Shown: positions 29,791 to 39,142 of the stretch, piece after piece
How the letters are laid out: every line of letters begins with the position of its first letter
How positions within the stretch are numbered: the stretch's first letter is position 1
Assembly: GCA_014138725.1 (NCBI GenBank)
Contig: JACJID010000002.1
Location: 944,001-1,008,000, forward strand
DNA from: Kutzneria viridogrisea
Lineage (GTDB): Bacteria; Actinomycetota; Actinomycetes; Mycobacteriales; Pseudonocardiaceae
DNA length: 64,000 nt
Direction: 5' to 3'
Notes under the pieces: model-generated
What the model was told of the DNA's origin: nothing
Seen by the model: only the letters and a program-made list of their open reading frames with translations
The model's database searches: none
Position numbers and translations under genes: made by a program

Positions 29791-30222
29791 TCAGTCCAGC
29801 ACCAGGGCCATGCCGATCGATCCGGGCGCGGTCTCGGTGAAGCCGTGCCTGCCGTACAGGCGCCTGCCCGGCGGGTCGGCGAGGAGGTTGACGTACGCCC
29901 CCGCGGGCGCCTTCTCGCGAATTGTCGCCAGCAGGAACTTGAGCACCGCATCGCCCAGTCCCCGACGCTGGTGGTCGGGCAGCACCGCCATGTCGACGAC
30001 GTGGAAGTACCAGCCGCCGTCGCCGAGCACCCGCCCCATCGCGACGGTCGCGCCGGTTTCCCCGTCCACCACGTGACACGCCGCCCAACTGCCCGGCAGC
30101 GCCGCGGTGGCCTGCTCCTCGGTACGGGGTGTCAGCCCGGAGCGTTCCCGCAGTGCGAGGTAGTCCCGCACACCGGGCGCCTCGGCCACCAACCGGTACC
30201 GCGATGCCAGTTCGCCAGTCAC
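29791..30222 (-). CDS. GNAT-family N-acetyltransferase
   Basis: The 143-residue protein has the GNAT fold order: an N-terminal strand-helix region, HVVDMAVLPDHQRRGLGDAVLKFLL containing the acetyl-CoA pyrophosphate loop (RRGLG), and the C-terminal YGRHGFTETAP. The GTG at 30222 is preferred because homology begins there and GAGGATGG lies upstream. The A+T-rich stretch 30240-30300 upstream likely contains its promoter. The substrate cannot be predicted. Confidence 0.85.
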   Translation of the reverse strand: MTGELASRYRLVAEAPGVRDYLALRERSGLTPRTEEQATAALPGSWAACHVVDGETGATVAMGRVLGDGGWYFHVVDMAVLPDHQRRGLGDAVLKFLLATIREKAPAGAYVNLLADPPGRRLYGRHGFTETAPGSIGMALVLD

Positions 30223-30347
30223 CCGGCCATCCTCGCACCCCGCACAAAATGGGCAGCGAAATCGCAGAATTCGACGGATTCGCGCCGACAAAAAAGATAT
30301 GAGGTGGACCAGATCCCGCATTGCCGCGGTTCAGCGGCGCCACCGGA

Positions 30348-30590
30348 TCAACAGGGCCAGCCGCCCTGGCCCCAGGTGACCTCGGTGACACCGAGGGGCT
30401 CGTGTCCGGGGCAGGCGTGCGGCTCGCCGGGCTCGTCAACGCCGCCACACCAGCGACGAACGGCAGCCCGGACCTCAGGTCGTGCGGCCACGGCGACGCG
30501 GCCCGACATGTCCGGACCCCAGCCGGGTCGGCGGTGCCCGTTCCAGCGGAGCCGGTCGCCTCGGTGAGCCTGCCAGTCGGGGGTTTCCAA
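30348..30590 (-). CDS. small hypothetical protein divergent from dnaE
   Basis: A frame of up to 80 residues runs from a TTG at 30590 to a stop at 30348; an internal ATG would give 53 residues. It is rich in Trp, Arg and Gly (for example DWQAHRGDRLRWNGH and TEVTWGQGGWPC) with good third-position G+C, but the frame is also open for a long way upstream antisense to dnaE, so the start and even the coding status are uncertain. No family recognised. Confidence 0.35.
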   Translation of the reverse strand: METPDWQAHRGDRLRWNGHRRPGWGPDMSGRVAVAARPEVRAAVRRWCGGVDEPGEPHACPGHEPLGVTEVTWGQGGWPC

Positions 30591-30668
30591 CAGGGCTAGG
30601 CTTGCCCCCAGCCCCGTCGCCCCAGCACGCACGAGCGGCTGCTCGCCGCACCCTTGGGAGGTCACTCC

Positions 30669-33600
30669 GTGTCCGATCCGTCCTTCGTCCACCTGCACGT
30701 GCACACCGAGTACTCGATGCTCGACGGTGCGGCGAAGATCGCCCCCCTGTTCAAGGAAGCGGACAGGCTCGGCATGACGGCTGTCGGCATGACCGACCAC
30801 GGCAACATGTACGGGGCCGACCAGTTCTACCAGGAAGCGAAGAAGGCCGGGATCAAGCCGATCATCGGCATCGAGGCGTATATCGCACCGGCCTCGCGCT
30901 ACGAAAAGAAGAAAATCTTCTGGGGCGAACCGCACCAGAAATCGGATGACGTGTCGGGTTCCGGCTCGTACACCCACATGACCATGCTCGCCGCCAGCGC
31001 GACGGGCCTGCGCAACCTTTTCGCGCTGTCCAGCCGCGCCTCCATCGAGGGCCAGTTGGGCAAGTGGCCGCGAATGGACCGGGAACTCATCGCCGAGCAC
31101 GCCGAGGGAATCATCGCCACCACCGGCTGCCCCTCCGGTGAGGTGCAGACCCGCCTCCGGCTGGGGCACGAGAAGGAGGCGCTGGAGGCCGCTGCCGCCT
31201 GGCAGGACATCTTCGGCAAGGAGAACTTCTTCCTCGAGTTGATGGACCACGGCCTGAGCATCGAGACCCGGGTGCGCGAGGGCTTGCTCGACATCAGCCG
31301 CAAGCTCGGCATTCCGCCGCTGGCGACCAACGACTCCCACTACGTCACCAAGGACCAGTCGCAGAACCACGAAGCCCTGCTGTGCATCCAGACCGGCAAG
31401 ACCCTCAGCGACCCGACGCGCTTCAAGTTCGACGGCGACGGCTACTACCTGAAGTCCGCCGCGGAGATGCGTGAGCTGTGGAAGGAAATCCCCGAGGCGT
31501 GCGACTCCTCGCTCCTGATCGCCGAACGGGTCGAGTCCTACGATGACGTGTGGGCGCACCACGACCGCATGCCGATCTTCCCCGTGCCCGAGGGCGAGAC
31601 GCAGGAGACCTGGTTCCGCAAGGAGGTCATGACCGGGCTGCACCGGCGGTTCCCCGACGGTATTCCGGACGGGTACGTCGAGCGGGCCGAGTTCGAGATG
31701 GACGTCATCCTCCAGAAGGGCTTTCCCGCCTACTTCCTCGTCGTCGGTGACCTGATCCGCTACGCCAAGGAGGTCGGCATCCGGGTGGGCCCCGGCCGTG
31801 GCTCCGCGGCAGGCGCGCTGGTCGCCTACTCCCTGGGGATCACCAACATCGACCCGATCCCGCACGGCCTGCTGTTCGAGCGGTTCCTCAACCCCGAGCG
31901 CACCGCCATGCCCGACATCGACATCGACTTCGACGACCGCAGGCGCGGCGAGATGATCCGCTACGCCACCGAGAAGTACGGTCACGACCGGGTCGCCCAG
32001 GTCATCACCTTCGGCACAATCAAGACCAAGGCCGCCATCAAGGACGCCGCGCGCGTGTTGTACGGGCAGCCGGGATTCGCCATCGCGGACCGGATCTCCA
32101 AGGCGCTGCCCCCGCCGATCATGGCCAAGGACATCCCGCTGTCGGGCATCAAGGACCCGCAGCACGAGCGTTACGGCGAAGCCGCCGAGGTCCGCGCCCT
32201 GATCGAGACCGACAACGAGGTCGGCACGATCTACGAGACCGCGCGTGGCCTGGAGGGCCTGATCCGCAACGCGGGCGTGCACGCCTGCGCGGTCATCATG
32301 TCCCGCGACCCGTTGCAGGAAGCGATCCCGCTGTGGAAGCGGCCCCAGGACGGCTCGATCATCACCGGCTGGGACTACCCGTCCTGTGAAGCGCTCGGCC
32401 TGCTGAAGATGGACTTCCTCGGGCTGCGCAACCTGACGGTCATGGGTGACGCCATCGACAACGTCAAGGCCAACCGCGACCGGGACATCGATCTGGACAA
32501 GCTCCAGCTCGACGACAAGGCCACCTACGAACTCCTCTCCCGCGGCGACACCCTCGGCGTGTTCCAGCTCGATGGTGGCCCGATGCGCGACCTGCTCCGC
32601 AGGATGCAGCCCACCAGCTTCGAGGACATCGTCGCCGTCGGCGCGCTGTACCGGCCCGGCCCGATGGGCATGAACGCCCACAACGACTACGCCGACCGCA
32701 AGAACGGGCGGCAGAAGATCAAGCCGATCCACCCCGAGCTCGAGGAACCGCTCAAGGAGATCCTGGCCGAGACCTACGGCCTGATCGTCTACCAAGAGCA
32801 GATCATGTTCATCGCCCGGAAGGTCGCCAGCTACTCCATGGGACGCGCGGACGTCCTGCGCAAGGCGATGGGCAAGAAGAAGCAGGAAGTCCTGGAGAAG
32901 GAGTTCGAGGGCTTCCACGCCGGGATGAAGGGCAACGGCTTCTCCGACGAGGCGATCCAGGCGCTCTGGGACACGATCCTGCCGTTCGCCGGCTACGCGT
33001 TCAACAAGTCGCACGCGGCGGCGTACGGGTTGATCTCGTACTGGACGGCCTACCTCAAGGCCAACTACCGCCCCGAGTACATGGCCGCACTGCTCACCTC
33101 GGTCGGTGACAACAAGGACAAGTCGGCCGTCTACCTGTCCGAGTGCCGACGGCTGGGTGTCAAGGTGCTGCCGCCGGACGTCAACGAGTCCGTGCAGCGT
33201 TTCAGCGCAGTCGGCGAGGACGTCCGCTTCGGTCTGGGCGCCATCCGCAACGTGGGCGCCAACGTGGTCGAGTCGATCATCAAGACCCGTCAGGACAAGG
33301 GGAACTACGCTTCCTTCAACGACTTCCTGGACAAGTCGGACCTGACGGCCTGCAACAAGCGAGTCATCGAGTCGCTGGTCAAGGCGGGGGCCTTCGACTC
33401 CCTCAACCACACGCGGCTCTCGCTGGTCCAGATCCACGAGGAAGCCGTGGACGCGGTGGTTCCGCTCAAGCGGCACGAGGCCATGGGGCAGTTCGACCTG
33501 TTCGGCAGTGATGACGAAGGCGCCGCCGACGACAGCACCTCGCCGCTGGCGCACCTGAAGCTCACCGAGGACGAGTGGCCCCGCAAGCAACTGCTCAGCT

Positions 33601-34223
33601 TCGAGCGGGAGATGCTCGGGCTGTACGTCTCCGCGCACCCGCTCGACGGCGCGGAACGCATCCTGCGCAAGAACGCGCCGCAGTCCATCGCCGAGCTGAT
33701 CGACTCGCCGCCGAAGGAGGGGGAGGTCATCCTCGCCGGGATGATCGCCTCGATGGAGCGGCGGGTGAACAAGAAGGGTGAGTCCTGGGCCATCGTCACC
33801 CTGGAGGACCTTGACGCCTCGGTCGAGGTCCTGTTCTTCCCGAAGTCCTACCAGGTGTTCTCGCACGAACTGATCGAGGACGCGGCCATCCTGGTCAAGG
33901 GCCGGATCAACTTCCGCGAGGACAAGATGGCCATCTTCGGCGGCGACGTCGCCCCGCTCGACCTCACCGACATCGAGCACGACACCGGTGCCCCGCTTCC
34001 GCTGGTCCTGGTTCTCAACGCGGAACGGGTCACCTCGGACGTGGTGGACGACCTCAAGGCCGCGCTGAAGGGGCACACCGGCAACACCCCGGTGCACCTC
34101 AAGGTCGTCATGGGCCGACGCCAGACGATCATGGAAGTGCCGTCCACCATCCAGGTCTCCCCGTCCCCCGCCTTCTTCGGGGAGATCAAGGCGCTCAACG
34201 GAATCGCCGTGGACGCGTCGTGA
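30669..34223 (+). CDS. dnaE: DNA polymerase III alpha subunit (DnaE1)
   Basis: The replicative polymerase is 1184 residues. The N-terminal PHP domain begins [15 protein letters not shown] with an intact metal-site set (TDHGNM, HEALL), consistent with the proofreading activity known for mycobacterial DnaE1. The catalytic palm has [14 protein letters not shown] and [12 protein letters not shown] with the three Asp; ALYRPGPMG and [11 protein letters not shown] follow, then an OB-fold near [19 protein letters not shown]. The GTG at 30669 has GGGAGG upstream. A TAGGCT (30597-30602) may be the -10 element. Confidence 0.97.
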   Translation: MSDPSFVHLHVHTEYSMLDGAAKIAPLFKEADRLGMTAVGMTDHGNMYGADQFYQEAKKAGIKPIIGIEAYIAPASRYEKKKIFWGEPHQKSDDVSGSGSYTHMTMLAASATGLRNLFALSSRASIEGQLGKWPRMDRELIAEHAEGIIATTGCPSGEVQTRLRLGHEKEALEAAAAWQDIFGKENFFLELMDHGLSIETRVREGLLDISRKLGIPPLATNDSHYVTKDQSQNHEALLCIQTGKTLSDPTRFKFDGDGYYLKSAAEMRELWKEIPEACDSSLLIAERVESYDDVWAHHDRMPIFPVPEGETQETWFRKEVMTGLHRRFPDGIPDGYVERAEFEMDVILQKGFPAYFLVVGDLIRYAKEVGIRVGPGRGSAAGALVAYSLGITNIDPIPHGLLFERFLNPERTAMPDIDIDFDDRRRGEMIRYATEKYGHDRVAQVITFGTIKTKAAIKDAARVLYGQPGFAIADRISKALPPPIMAKDIPLSGIKDPQHERYGEAAEVRALIETDNEVGTIYETARGLEGLIRNAGVHACAVIMSRDPLQEAIPLWKRPQDGSIITGWDYPSCEALGLLKMDFLGLRNLTVMGDAIDNVKANRDRDIDLDKLQLDDKATYELLSRGDTLGVFQLDGGPMRDLLRRMQPTSFEDIVAVGALYRPGPMGMNAHNDYADRKNGRQKIKPIHPELEEPLKEILAETYGLIVYQEQIMFIARKVASYSMGRADVLRKAMGKKKQEVLEKEFEGFHAGMKGNGFSDEAIQALWDTILPFAGYAFNKSHAAAYGLISYWTAYLKANYRPEYMAALLTSVGDNKDKSAVYLSECRRLGVKVLPPDVNESVQRFSAVGEDVRFGLGAIRNVGANVVESIIKTRQDKGNYASFNDFLDKSDLTACNKRVIESLVKAGAFDSLNHTRLSLVQIHEEAVDAVVPLKRHEAMGQFDLFGSDDEGAADDSTSPLAHLKLTEDEWPRKQLLSFEREMLGLYVSAHPLDGAERILRKNAPQSIAELIDSPPKEGEVILAGMIASMERRVNKKGESWAIVTLEDLDASVEVLFFPKSYQVFSHELIEDAAILVKGRINFREDKMAIFGGDVAPLDLTDIEHDTGAPLPLVLVLNAERVTSDVVDDLKAALKGHTGNTPVHLKVVMGRRQTIMEVPSTIQVSPSPAFFGEIKALNGIAVDAS

Positions 34224-34282
34224 TCGGCCCACGGGAAGCCGACCTCGCCAGGTCGCCGGAACTCCTGCGTCATCGCTGACTT

Positions 34283-34331
34283 GGTGTGGGAGGGCGGGAG
34301 AGCTCCGCGCTCGCCCTCCCCCTCCCACACC
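34283..34331 (+). terminator. dnaE terminator hairpin
   Basis: GGTGTGGGAGGG (34283-34294) pairs perfectly with CCCTCCCACACC (34320-34331) around a G+C-rich inner region. It lies 60 bp after the dnaE stop. No T-run follows, as is common for actinobacterial terminators. Confidence 0.65.
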
Positions 34332-34335
34332 GGAT

Positions 34336-34593
34336 GACGAGCAGCCGCTGCCGTACGTGAGCCTCGGGTCTCAGAAGAACCACGTCTCGCTCTACCTGAT
34401 GGGCGGCTACGCGGGCCGGGAGGAGCAGTTCCGGCAGCGCTGGGCGGCCACCGGCACGAAGCTGGACATGGGTCGCAGCCGCGTGCGCTTGGCGAGGACT
34501 GGAAGACCTCGCGCTGGACGTGCTCGCGGAGGAGATCGCCGGCTGGCCGGTGGCCGCGTTCCTCACGGCCTGTCACGCCGCGCGCGGGAAGTA
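34336..34593 (+). pseudogene. DUF1801-family gene, 5' truncated and frameshifted
   Basis: From 34351 the frame reads PYVSLGSQKNHVSLYLMGGY, then KLDMGRSRVRLAR, which matches the middle of DUF1801 proteins. At about 34495-34500 the frame shifts, and the next frame continues LEDLALDVLAEEIAGWPVAA to a stop at 34591-34593, giving the family's normal C-terminus. The N-terminal part that should carry the iron-chaperone-like region is missing, and no start codon or ribosome binding site is in place. This is a decayed gene lying directly after the dnaE terminator. Confidence 0.75.
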
Positions 34594-34604
34594 GCGCGAA
34601 CCGC

Positions 34605-34877
34605 TCAGAAATCGAGCATTCTGCCCGAACACAAACCGTCAACAAAGGCTTTCCAGGCACGGGGCTCGAACGCCAGCAGGCCGCCTTCGCGGTGTTTGGA
34701 ATCGCGCACGTGCACGCAGGAGTCACGCCGGGCGACTTCCACACAGGAGTTGGGGTTCGTGCTGCTCAGCGAACTCTTGCGCCAGGCGGGTCCGGCCGCG
34801 TCGAGTTCAGCGCTCGCGGCAGAACAGGCCTGGACAACGTTTTCGGGGACATCAACCACGGAAACCACACTATCCAC
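34605..34877 (-). CDS. DUF397-domain protein
   Basis: The C-terminal half is a complete DUF397 domain: AWRKSSLSSTNPNSCVEVA, then CVHVRDSKHREGGLLAF and AWKAFVDGL. From the GTG at 34877 the protein is about 90 residues, some 30 longer than the usual 60-70; a shorter start is possible. DUF397 proteins in Streptomyces and relatives are encoded beside XRE regulators with a DUF5753/Scr1 domain and influence development. Here the partner is divergent, 248 bp away, not in tandem. Confidence 0.8.
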   Translation of the reverse strand: MDSVVSVVDVPENVVQACSAASAELDAAGPAWRKSSLSSTNPNSCVEVARRDSCVHVRDSKHREGGLLAFEPRAWKAFVDGLCSGRMLDF

Positions 34878-35080
34878 GGTTCCCCGCGATGTTCTACCGC
34901 CGAGTGAGGGAGCACATCTGCACCCGACCGTAGTCAAAAACCGTCAACGTCAATAACAGAAGGCCCGAACGGGTTCGCCCCGGAATACCTGGCCTCGAAC
35001 AGAGCAGCACCCCGTGCCCGTTCGCTTGGCCCGAACCGCCACGAGCACCCCCGTGCGCCAGGTAGCATGGTGACACTGTT

Positions 35081-35102
35081 CGATCTGCCATGTAGCAGAT
35101 CG
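35081..35102. promoter_or_regulatory. palindrome in the divergent DUF397/XRE region
   Basis: CGATCTGC and GCAGATCG form perfect 8-bp arms around CATGTA, 23 bp before the XRE gene's ATG. The related 12-mers CCAGGTAGCATG (35058) and CCATGTAGCAGA (35088) are spaced by 30 bp, about three helix turns. This suits binding by the XRE protein or its partner. The remainder of 34878-35125 has no gene. Confidence 0.5.
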
Positions 35103-35125
35103 CCGTCGCAGGGGGGAGGTGCGCG

Positions 35126-35995
35126 ATGACCAAGGACGTGTCCCCGGTCGTCCTGCAACGCAGGCTGCGCACCGAGCTGCGGCGGTCCCGCCAGCAGGCC
35201 GGGCAGACCCTCAAGGAGGTCGCCGAGGCGCTGGACTGGTCGCTGTCCAAGGTCATCCGCATCGAGACCGGGGCCGTGGGCATCTCCACCACCGACCTGA
35301 AGGCCCTGCTGGGCCAGCTGGGCGTCACCGACGCCGAGCGGGTGCGGGAACTGGTCGGCGCCGCCAAGGCCAGCCAGCGCCAGGAGTGGTGGAGCGCCTA
35401 CCGGGGCGTGCTGGACCAGCAGTTCCTGACCTACCTCGGCTACGAGGACGCCGCCTCGCGCATCCGGGTCTGCCAGGGTCTGCAACTGCCCGGGCTGCTC
35501 CAGACCGAGGACTACGCGCGGGCCGTCATCCGGCTGTACACCTCGGACCCCGAACTGGTGGAGCTGGGCGTCCAGGTGCGGATGCGCCGCCAGCAACTGT
35601 GGGAGCGGGCCACGCCACCCGAGACGGTGTTCGCCCTGGACGAGGCGGTGCTGCGGCGCTGGGTCGGCGGCCCCGAGGTGACCAGGGCCCAGTTGTACCG
35701 GCTGCTGGAGCTGGACGCGCGGGACAACGTCAGCCTGCGGGTGTTGCCGTTCAGCCTCGGCGCGCACCCCGGGCTGCGCGGCTCCTTCACGATCATGGAG
35801 TTCCCCGACGAGGAGCAGGACTTCGCGGTGCTGCTCGAACAGCCCGGCGGGGACGTGCTGATCCGGGAGAACCCCGAGGAGACCAGCACGTACGTGGAGA
35901 CCTTCGCGGAACTGGAGGCGCTGGCCCACCCGCCGGGCAGCGGCCTGACCGAGGTGATCGAGCGGGTGCTCGCGGAGTTGCCGAGCACCGGATGA
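35126..35995 (+). CDS. XRE-family regulator with DUF5753 (Scr1-like) domain
   Basis: The 289-residue protein has an N-terminal XRE helix-turn-helix (RRSRQQAGQTLKEVAEALDWSLSKVIRIETG, read in two parts around residue 35) and a DUF5753 domain with QLPGLLQTEDYARAV, RQQLWER, ALDEAVLRRWVGG and LRVLPFSLGAHPG. Such proteins pair with DUF397 proteins in actinobacteria and act in development and antibiotic control, with toxin-antitoxin-like logic proposed. The ATG at 35126 has a strong GGGGGGAGG site. It is followed by a perfect terminator hairpin. Confidence 0.92.
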   Translation: MTKDVSPVVLQRRLRTELRRSRQQAGQTLKEVAEALDWSLSKVIRIETGAVGISTTDLKALLGQLGVTDAERVRELVGAAKASQRQEWWSAYRGVLDQQFLTYLGYEDAASRIRVCQGLQLPGLLQTEDYARAVIRLYTSDPELVELGVQVRMRRQQLWERATPPETVFALDEAVLRRWVGGPEVTRAQLYRLLELDARDNVSLRVLPFSLGAHPGLRGSFTIMEFPDEEQDFAVLLEQPGGDVLIRENPEETSTYVETFAELEALAHPPGSGLTEVIERVLAELPSTG

Positions 35996-36015
35996 GACCA
36001 GCTGGCGGGGGTGAT

Positions 36016-36056
36016 GCGGGCCGTTCGAGGACTGGCGAGGTCCTCGAACGGCCCGC
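36016..36056. terminator. perfect 17-bp bidirectional terminator hairpin
   Basis: GCGGGCCGTTCGAGGAC (36016-36032) and its exact complement (36040-36056) flank a 7-nt loop between the convergent XRE and permease genes. The inner arm shares GCCGTTCGAG with the hairpin at 22214, which places it in the same dispersed family. GTAAAAC follows on the plus strand. Confidence 0.85.
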
Positions 36057-36066
36057 GTAAAACGAC

Positions 36067-37740
36067 TCACTCCGGTCGGGGGCGCAGGGTCAGCGACACG
36101 GGCCCGGCGCCCGGCCGCTGGCAGGCCTGCCCGCAGGCGGTTTCCAAGGTGCAGCACAGGGAACAGGCCGCGCCGCCGTGGTGTGCGCAGTCCACGAGGT
36201 CGGGCAGTTCGTAGTCCACCTCGCACACGGTGCAGGTGTGCGTGGCGGTCAGGTCGGTGGCCCCGGAGTCCGGCCCGGACACCAGGTTGGGGCGCGCCAG
36301 GTAGTAGCGCCCGCCGGTGAGCTTGGCGGTCAGCGGCACCAGGACCACCGCCAGCAACAGCGCGAGGAACGGGCTCCACGCGGCCAGGACCGGCCCGAAC
36401 GCGCCGAAGTAGGCCACCACCGACACCACCGAGGCCACCACCATGGAGCCGAAGCCGACCGGGTTGACCGCGTACAGGTAGGCGCGCTTGAACTCCACGT
36501 ACGGCGGGCTCAGGCCCAGCGGCTTGCAGATCACCAGGTCCGCGACGACCGCGCCGATCCAGGCGATGGCCACGTTGGAGTAGAAGCCCAGGATGTCGTT
36601 GAGGAAGGTGAAGGCGCCCAACTCCATCAGCACCAACGCGATGCCGCAGTTGACCAGCACGTACCAGGCCCGGCCCGGGTGGCGGTGCAGCACGCGGGAA
36701 AAGAAGTTGGCGAAGGACAGCGACCCGGAGTAGGCATTCGTCGTGTTGATCTTGATCTGGGAGATCACGACGAACAGCGCCGCGATCGGCAGGGCAAGGC
36801 CGCCGAACACCGGGCGCACCGCCGCCACGTAGGGCGCGATCGGTTCCAGTGCGGCGGCGTGTCCGATCACGCCCAGCGCGCAGAAGGCCAGGAACGCGCC
36901 GCCGATCTGCTTGAGCGCCCCCAGCACCACCCAGCCGGGACCGGCCGCGATCACCGCGGCCCACCAGGATCTGCGGTTGGCAGCGGTCTTCTCCGGCATG
37001 AAGCGCAGGTAGTCCGCCTGCTCGCCGATCTGCCCGATCAGCGACAGGGCCACGCCCGCACCCAGGCCCACCCCGGTCAGCGACAGGCCGGAGCCCGCGC
37101 CCTGCGTACCGCCGAAGGAGGCGAACTCCGCGAAGCGCTCCGGGTGCGTGGCCAGCACGACCACGAAGGGCAGCACCAGGCCCACCAGCCACACCGGCTG
37201 GGTCCACAGCTGCACCTTGGCCAGCGCCCGCATCCCGTACAGCACGAACGGCAACACGATCAGGGTCGTCAGCAGGTAGCCCAGCGCCAGCGGCAGCCCG
37301 AACGCCAACTGGAACGCCTGGGCCATGATCGAGCCCTCCAGGGCGAAGAAGATCACCGTGAAGCTGGCGTAGATCAGCGAGGTGAGCGTCGACCCGAAGT
37401 AGCCGAAACCGGCGCCCCGGGTGAGCAGGTCCATGTCCACCCCGTAGCGCGCGCAGGCCGCCGCGATCGGGATGCCGGTCAGGAAGATCACCAGCGCGGC
37501 GATGCCGATGGCCAGCACCGCCGAGGAGAAGCCGTGCACCAGCACGATGCTGGCGCCGATCGCGAAGTCCGCGAGGTAGGCGATGCCGCCCAGCGCCGTC
37601 GTGGCCACCGCGAACGGGGACCACCTGCGGAACGAGGATGCCGCGTAGCGCAGGGAGTAGTCCTCGCTGTCCTCGTCCGCGGCGAGCTTTGCGTAGCGGC
37701 GCTTGGGGCCGGTGCTGGTTCTCTCGGCGAGTTCGGTCAC
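36067..37740 (-). CDS. NCS1-family purine/cytosine permease with cysteine-rich C-terminal tail
   Basis: The 557-residue protein has about twelve transmembrane helices from residue 40 to 500, with the NCS1 features SPFAVATTALGGIAY, GAGFGYFGSTLTSLIY and NTTNAYSGSLSFANFFSRV. The last 60 residues are soluble and cysteine-rich: CTVCEVDYELPDLVDCAHH, then CSLCC and CGQAC, resembling a zinc- or cluster-binding module, which is unusual for NCS1 carriers. The GTG at 37740 has GGGAGG upstream. The substrate is probably a nucleobase or related ring compound. A TetR gene is upstream on the same strand. Confidence 0.85.
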   Translation of the reverse strand: MTELAERTSTGPKRRYAKLAADEDSEDYSLRYAASSFRRWSPFAVATTALGGIAYLADFAIGASIVLVHGFSSAVLAIGIAALVIFLTGIPIAAACARYGVDMDLLTRGAGFGYFGSTLTSLIYASFTVIFFALEGSIMAQAFQLAFGLPLALGYLLTTLIVLPFVLYGMRALAKVQLWTQPVWLVGLVLPFVVVLATHPERFAEFASFGGTQGAGSGLSLTGVGLGAGVALSLIGQIGEQADYLRFMPEKTAANRRSWWAAVIAAGPGWVVLGALKQIGGAFLAFCALGVIGHAAALEPIAPYVAAVRPVFGGLALPIAALFVVISQIKINTTNAYSGSLSFANFFSRVLHRHPGRAWYVLVNCGIALVLMELGAFTFLNDILGFYSNVAIAWIGAVVADLVICKPLGLSPPYVEFKRAYLYAVNPVGFGSMVVASVVSVVAYFGAFGPVLAAWSPFLALLLAVVLVPLTAKLTGGRYYLARPNLVSGPDSGATDLTATHTCTVCEVDYELPDLVDCAHHGGAACSLCCTLETACGQACQRPGAGPVSLTLRPRPE

Positions 37741-37825
37741 GGTTGCCTCCCGGTGGCACGGCCGGATCGCGGGCAACCGTAGGCAGCGGTTTTTGCCGTT
37801 GGTGGCTGGCGGTGTTGCGATGGGG

Positions 37826-38440
37826 TTACCGGGGTCCGGGCGCGAACGTGGTGAGGTAGGCGATCGCGCCCTCGAGCGCCTCGCGCAGGGGTGCCAGGTC
37901 GCGTGCGGCCTGGGCCAGCAGCATGCCGCCCTGGAGCGCGGCCATCAGCACGCGGGTGAGGTGGCCGGGGTCGGCGTCCGGCCGGAGGTCGCCGCGATCG
38001 CGCATCGCGCGCAGGCCATCCCGGAACAGTTCCTGCCAGCGTGCGAACCCGGCCGCCAACTCCTCGTGCAGGTCCAGATCCTTCTTGATGATCTCGGCGG
38101 CGAGCGAGCCGTAGCCGCACCCGCGCTCGGCGGCGAGTTCGTCGGCGCCGTACCAGTCCGCCCAGCGCCGCAGCGAGTCGATGCTGTCCAGCGCGCCGAA
38201 GTTCGCGCGGTGGGCGGCGATGACCTCCTCGGCCCGCCACTGGATCACCGCCCGGACCAGTCCCTCCTTGTCCGGGAAGTAGTGGTTGAGCTGTGATCCG
38301 CTCACGCCGGTCGTCCTGCGGATCAGTTCGTTGTTCGTGCCGTGCACGCCGTGCTCGTAGATGAGCCGCGCGGTCGCCTCGACGATGCGCGCGCGAGTGG
38401 CCAGCCCCTTCGGCGTGAGCTTGGGCGCCGGCTTCGTCAT
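37826..38440 (-). CDS. TetR-family transcriptional regulator
   Basis: The 204-residue protein has the TetR helix-turn-helix (RARIVEATARLIYEHGVHGT, then ELIRRTTGVSGSQLNHYFPDKEGLV) and a long helical ligand domain. It is divergent from the ogt gene across a 77-bp gap holding two matching 16-bp palindromes, so it probably represses ogt and itself. The downstream permease gene is 85 bp away and could be co-transcribed. The ligand is unknown. Confidence 0.9.
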   Translation of the reverse strand: MTKPAPKLTPKGLATRARIVEATARLIYEHGVHGTNNELIRRTTGVSGSQLNHYFPDKEGLVRAVIQWRAEEVIAAHRANFGALDSIDSLRRWADWYGADELAAERGCGYGSLAAEIIKKDLDLHEELAAGFARWQELFRDGLRAMRDRGDLRPDADPGHLTRVLMAALQGGMLLAQAARDLAPLREALEGAIAYLTTFAPGPR

Positions 38441-38460
38441 GACCGCACCCTAGCGCAGAA

Positions 38461-38499
38461 TGGGCTTGACAACCCATTAATAGTGGGCTGCGCAGCCCA
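38461..38499. promoter_or_regulatory. two tandem TetR operators over the ogt promoter
   Basis: Two 16-bp sites share the form TGGGCTNNNNANCCCA: TGGGCTTGACAACCCA at 38461-38476 and the perfect palindrome TGGGCTGCGCAGCCCA at 38484-38499, with centres 23 bp apart. The first contains the -35 element TTGACA (38466-38471). Between them CCCA/TGGG flanks TTAATAG. Binding would directly cover the ogt promoter and lie 21 bp from the TetR start. Confidence 0.7.
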
Positions 38500-38517
38500 G
38501 AAATGAAGGGGGCGACC

Positions 38518-39030
38518 ATGGGCGTTCGACACGCGGTCGTGGACTCACCGGTGGGCGAGCTGACGCTCGTCGCCGACGGCCAGGCGCTGATCGGCCTCTA
38601 CTTCGCGGGCCACGGGAGGACACCGCGGCTGACCGACCTGGGGCCACGGGTCCCCGGCGGGGCCGACCCGGTCCTCGCCGAGGCGGCACGGCAGCTCCGC
38701 GAGTACTTCGCCGGCGAGCGCACCACGTTCGAACTGGAGCTCGCGCCCCGAGGTTCGGAGTTCGAGCAGAAGGTGTGGCAGCTGCTCACCACGATCCCGT
38801 ACGGACAGACGCGCACGTACGGACAACTCGCGGCCGAGCTGGGCGATCCCCGCGCCGCGCAGGCGGTCGGCAACGCCAACGGCTGGAACCCGATCAGCAT
38901 CCTCGTGCCGTGCCACCGCGTGGTCGGCGCGCGCGGGGCGCTGACCGGCTACGCGGGCGGGGTCGACCGGAAGCGGTTCCTGCTGGAGCTGGAGGAGCCG
39001 TCCGCCGAGGCGGGCAACAGGTTGTTCTGA
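38518..39030 (+). CDS. ogt: methylated-DNA-protein cysteine methyltransferase
   Basis: Ogt repairs O6-alkylguanine by irreversible transfer to its own cysteine. The 170-residue protein has the acceptor motif PCHRV (C132), the preceding NANGWNPISIL, the DNA-binding TRTYGQLAAEL and the GYAGGVDRKRFLLELE tail. The ATG at 38518 is preferred over 38503 because AGGGGG lies at the right distance. Control by a divergent TetR regulator is unusual for this repair enzyme and suggests a chemical inducer. Confidence 0.95.
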   Translation: MGVRHAVVDSPVGELTLVADGQALIGLYFAGHGRTPRLTDLGPRVPGGADPVLAEAARQLREYFAGERTTFELELAPRGSEFEQKVWQLLTTIPYGQTRTYGQLAAELGDPRAAQAVGNANGWNPISILVPCHRVVGARGALTGYAGGVDRKRFLLELEEPSAEAGNRLF

Positions 39031-39142
39031 CAACGCCCGCCCCGCCGCCAACGGGCACCCCACCCGCCGACCGGGGGAACGGCCGAACCTCTTACCGGGC
39101 GCCGCGAACACGCGCGGGACGCGAACCGGTAGCGTGCGATCC

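Noticed and set aside
30348-34328. A 1326-codon open frame antisense to dnaE
   Set aside because: It results from high G+C third positions of dnaE; its translation is low-complexity Gly/Val/Asp/Arg and dnaE on the other strand is unmistakable.
36067-36250. Frameshifted fusion to explain the permease Cys-rich tail
   Set aside because: The frame is continuous with normal codon use to the stop, so it is reported as part of the protein.
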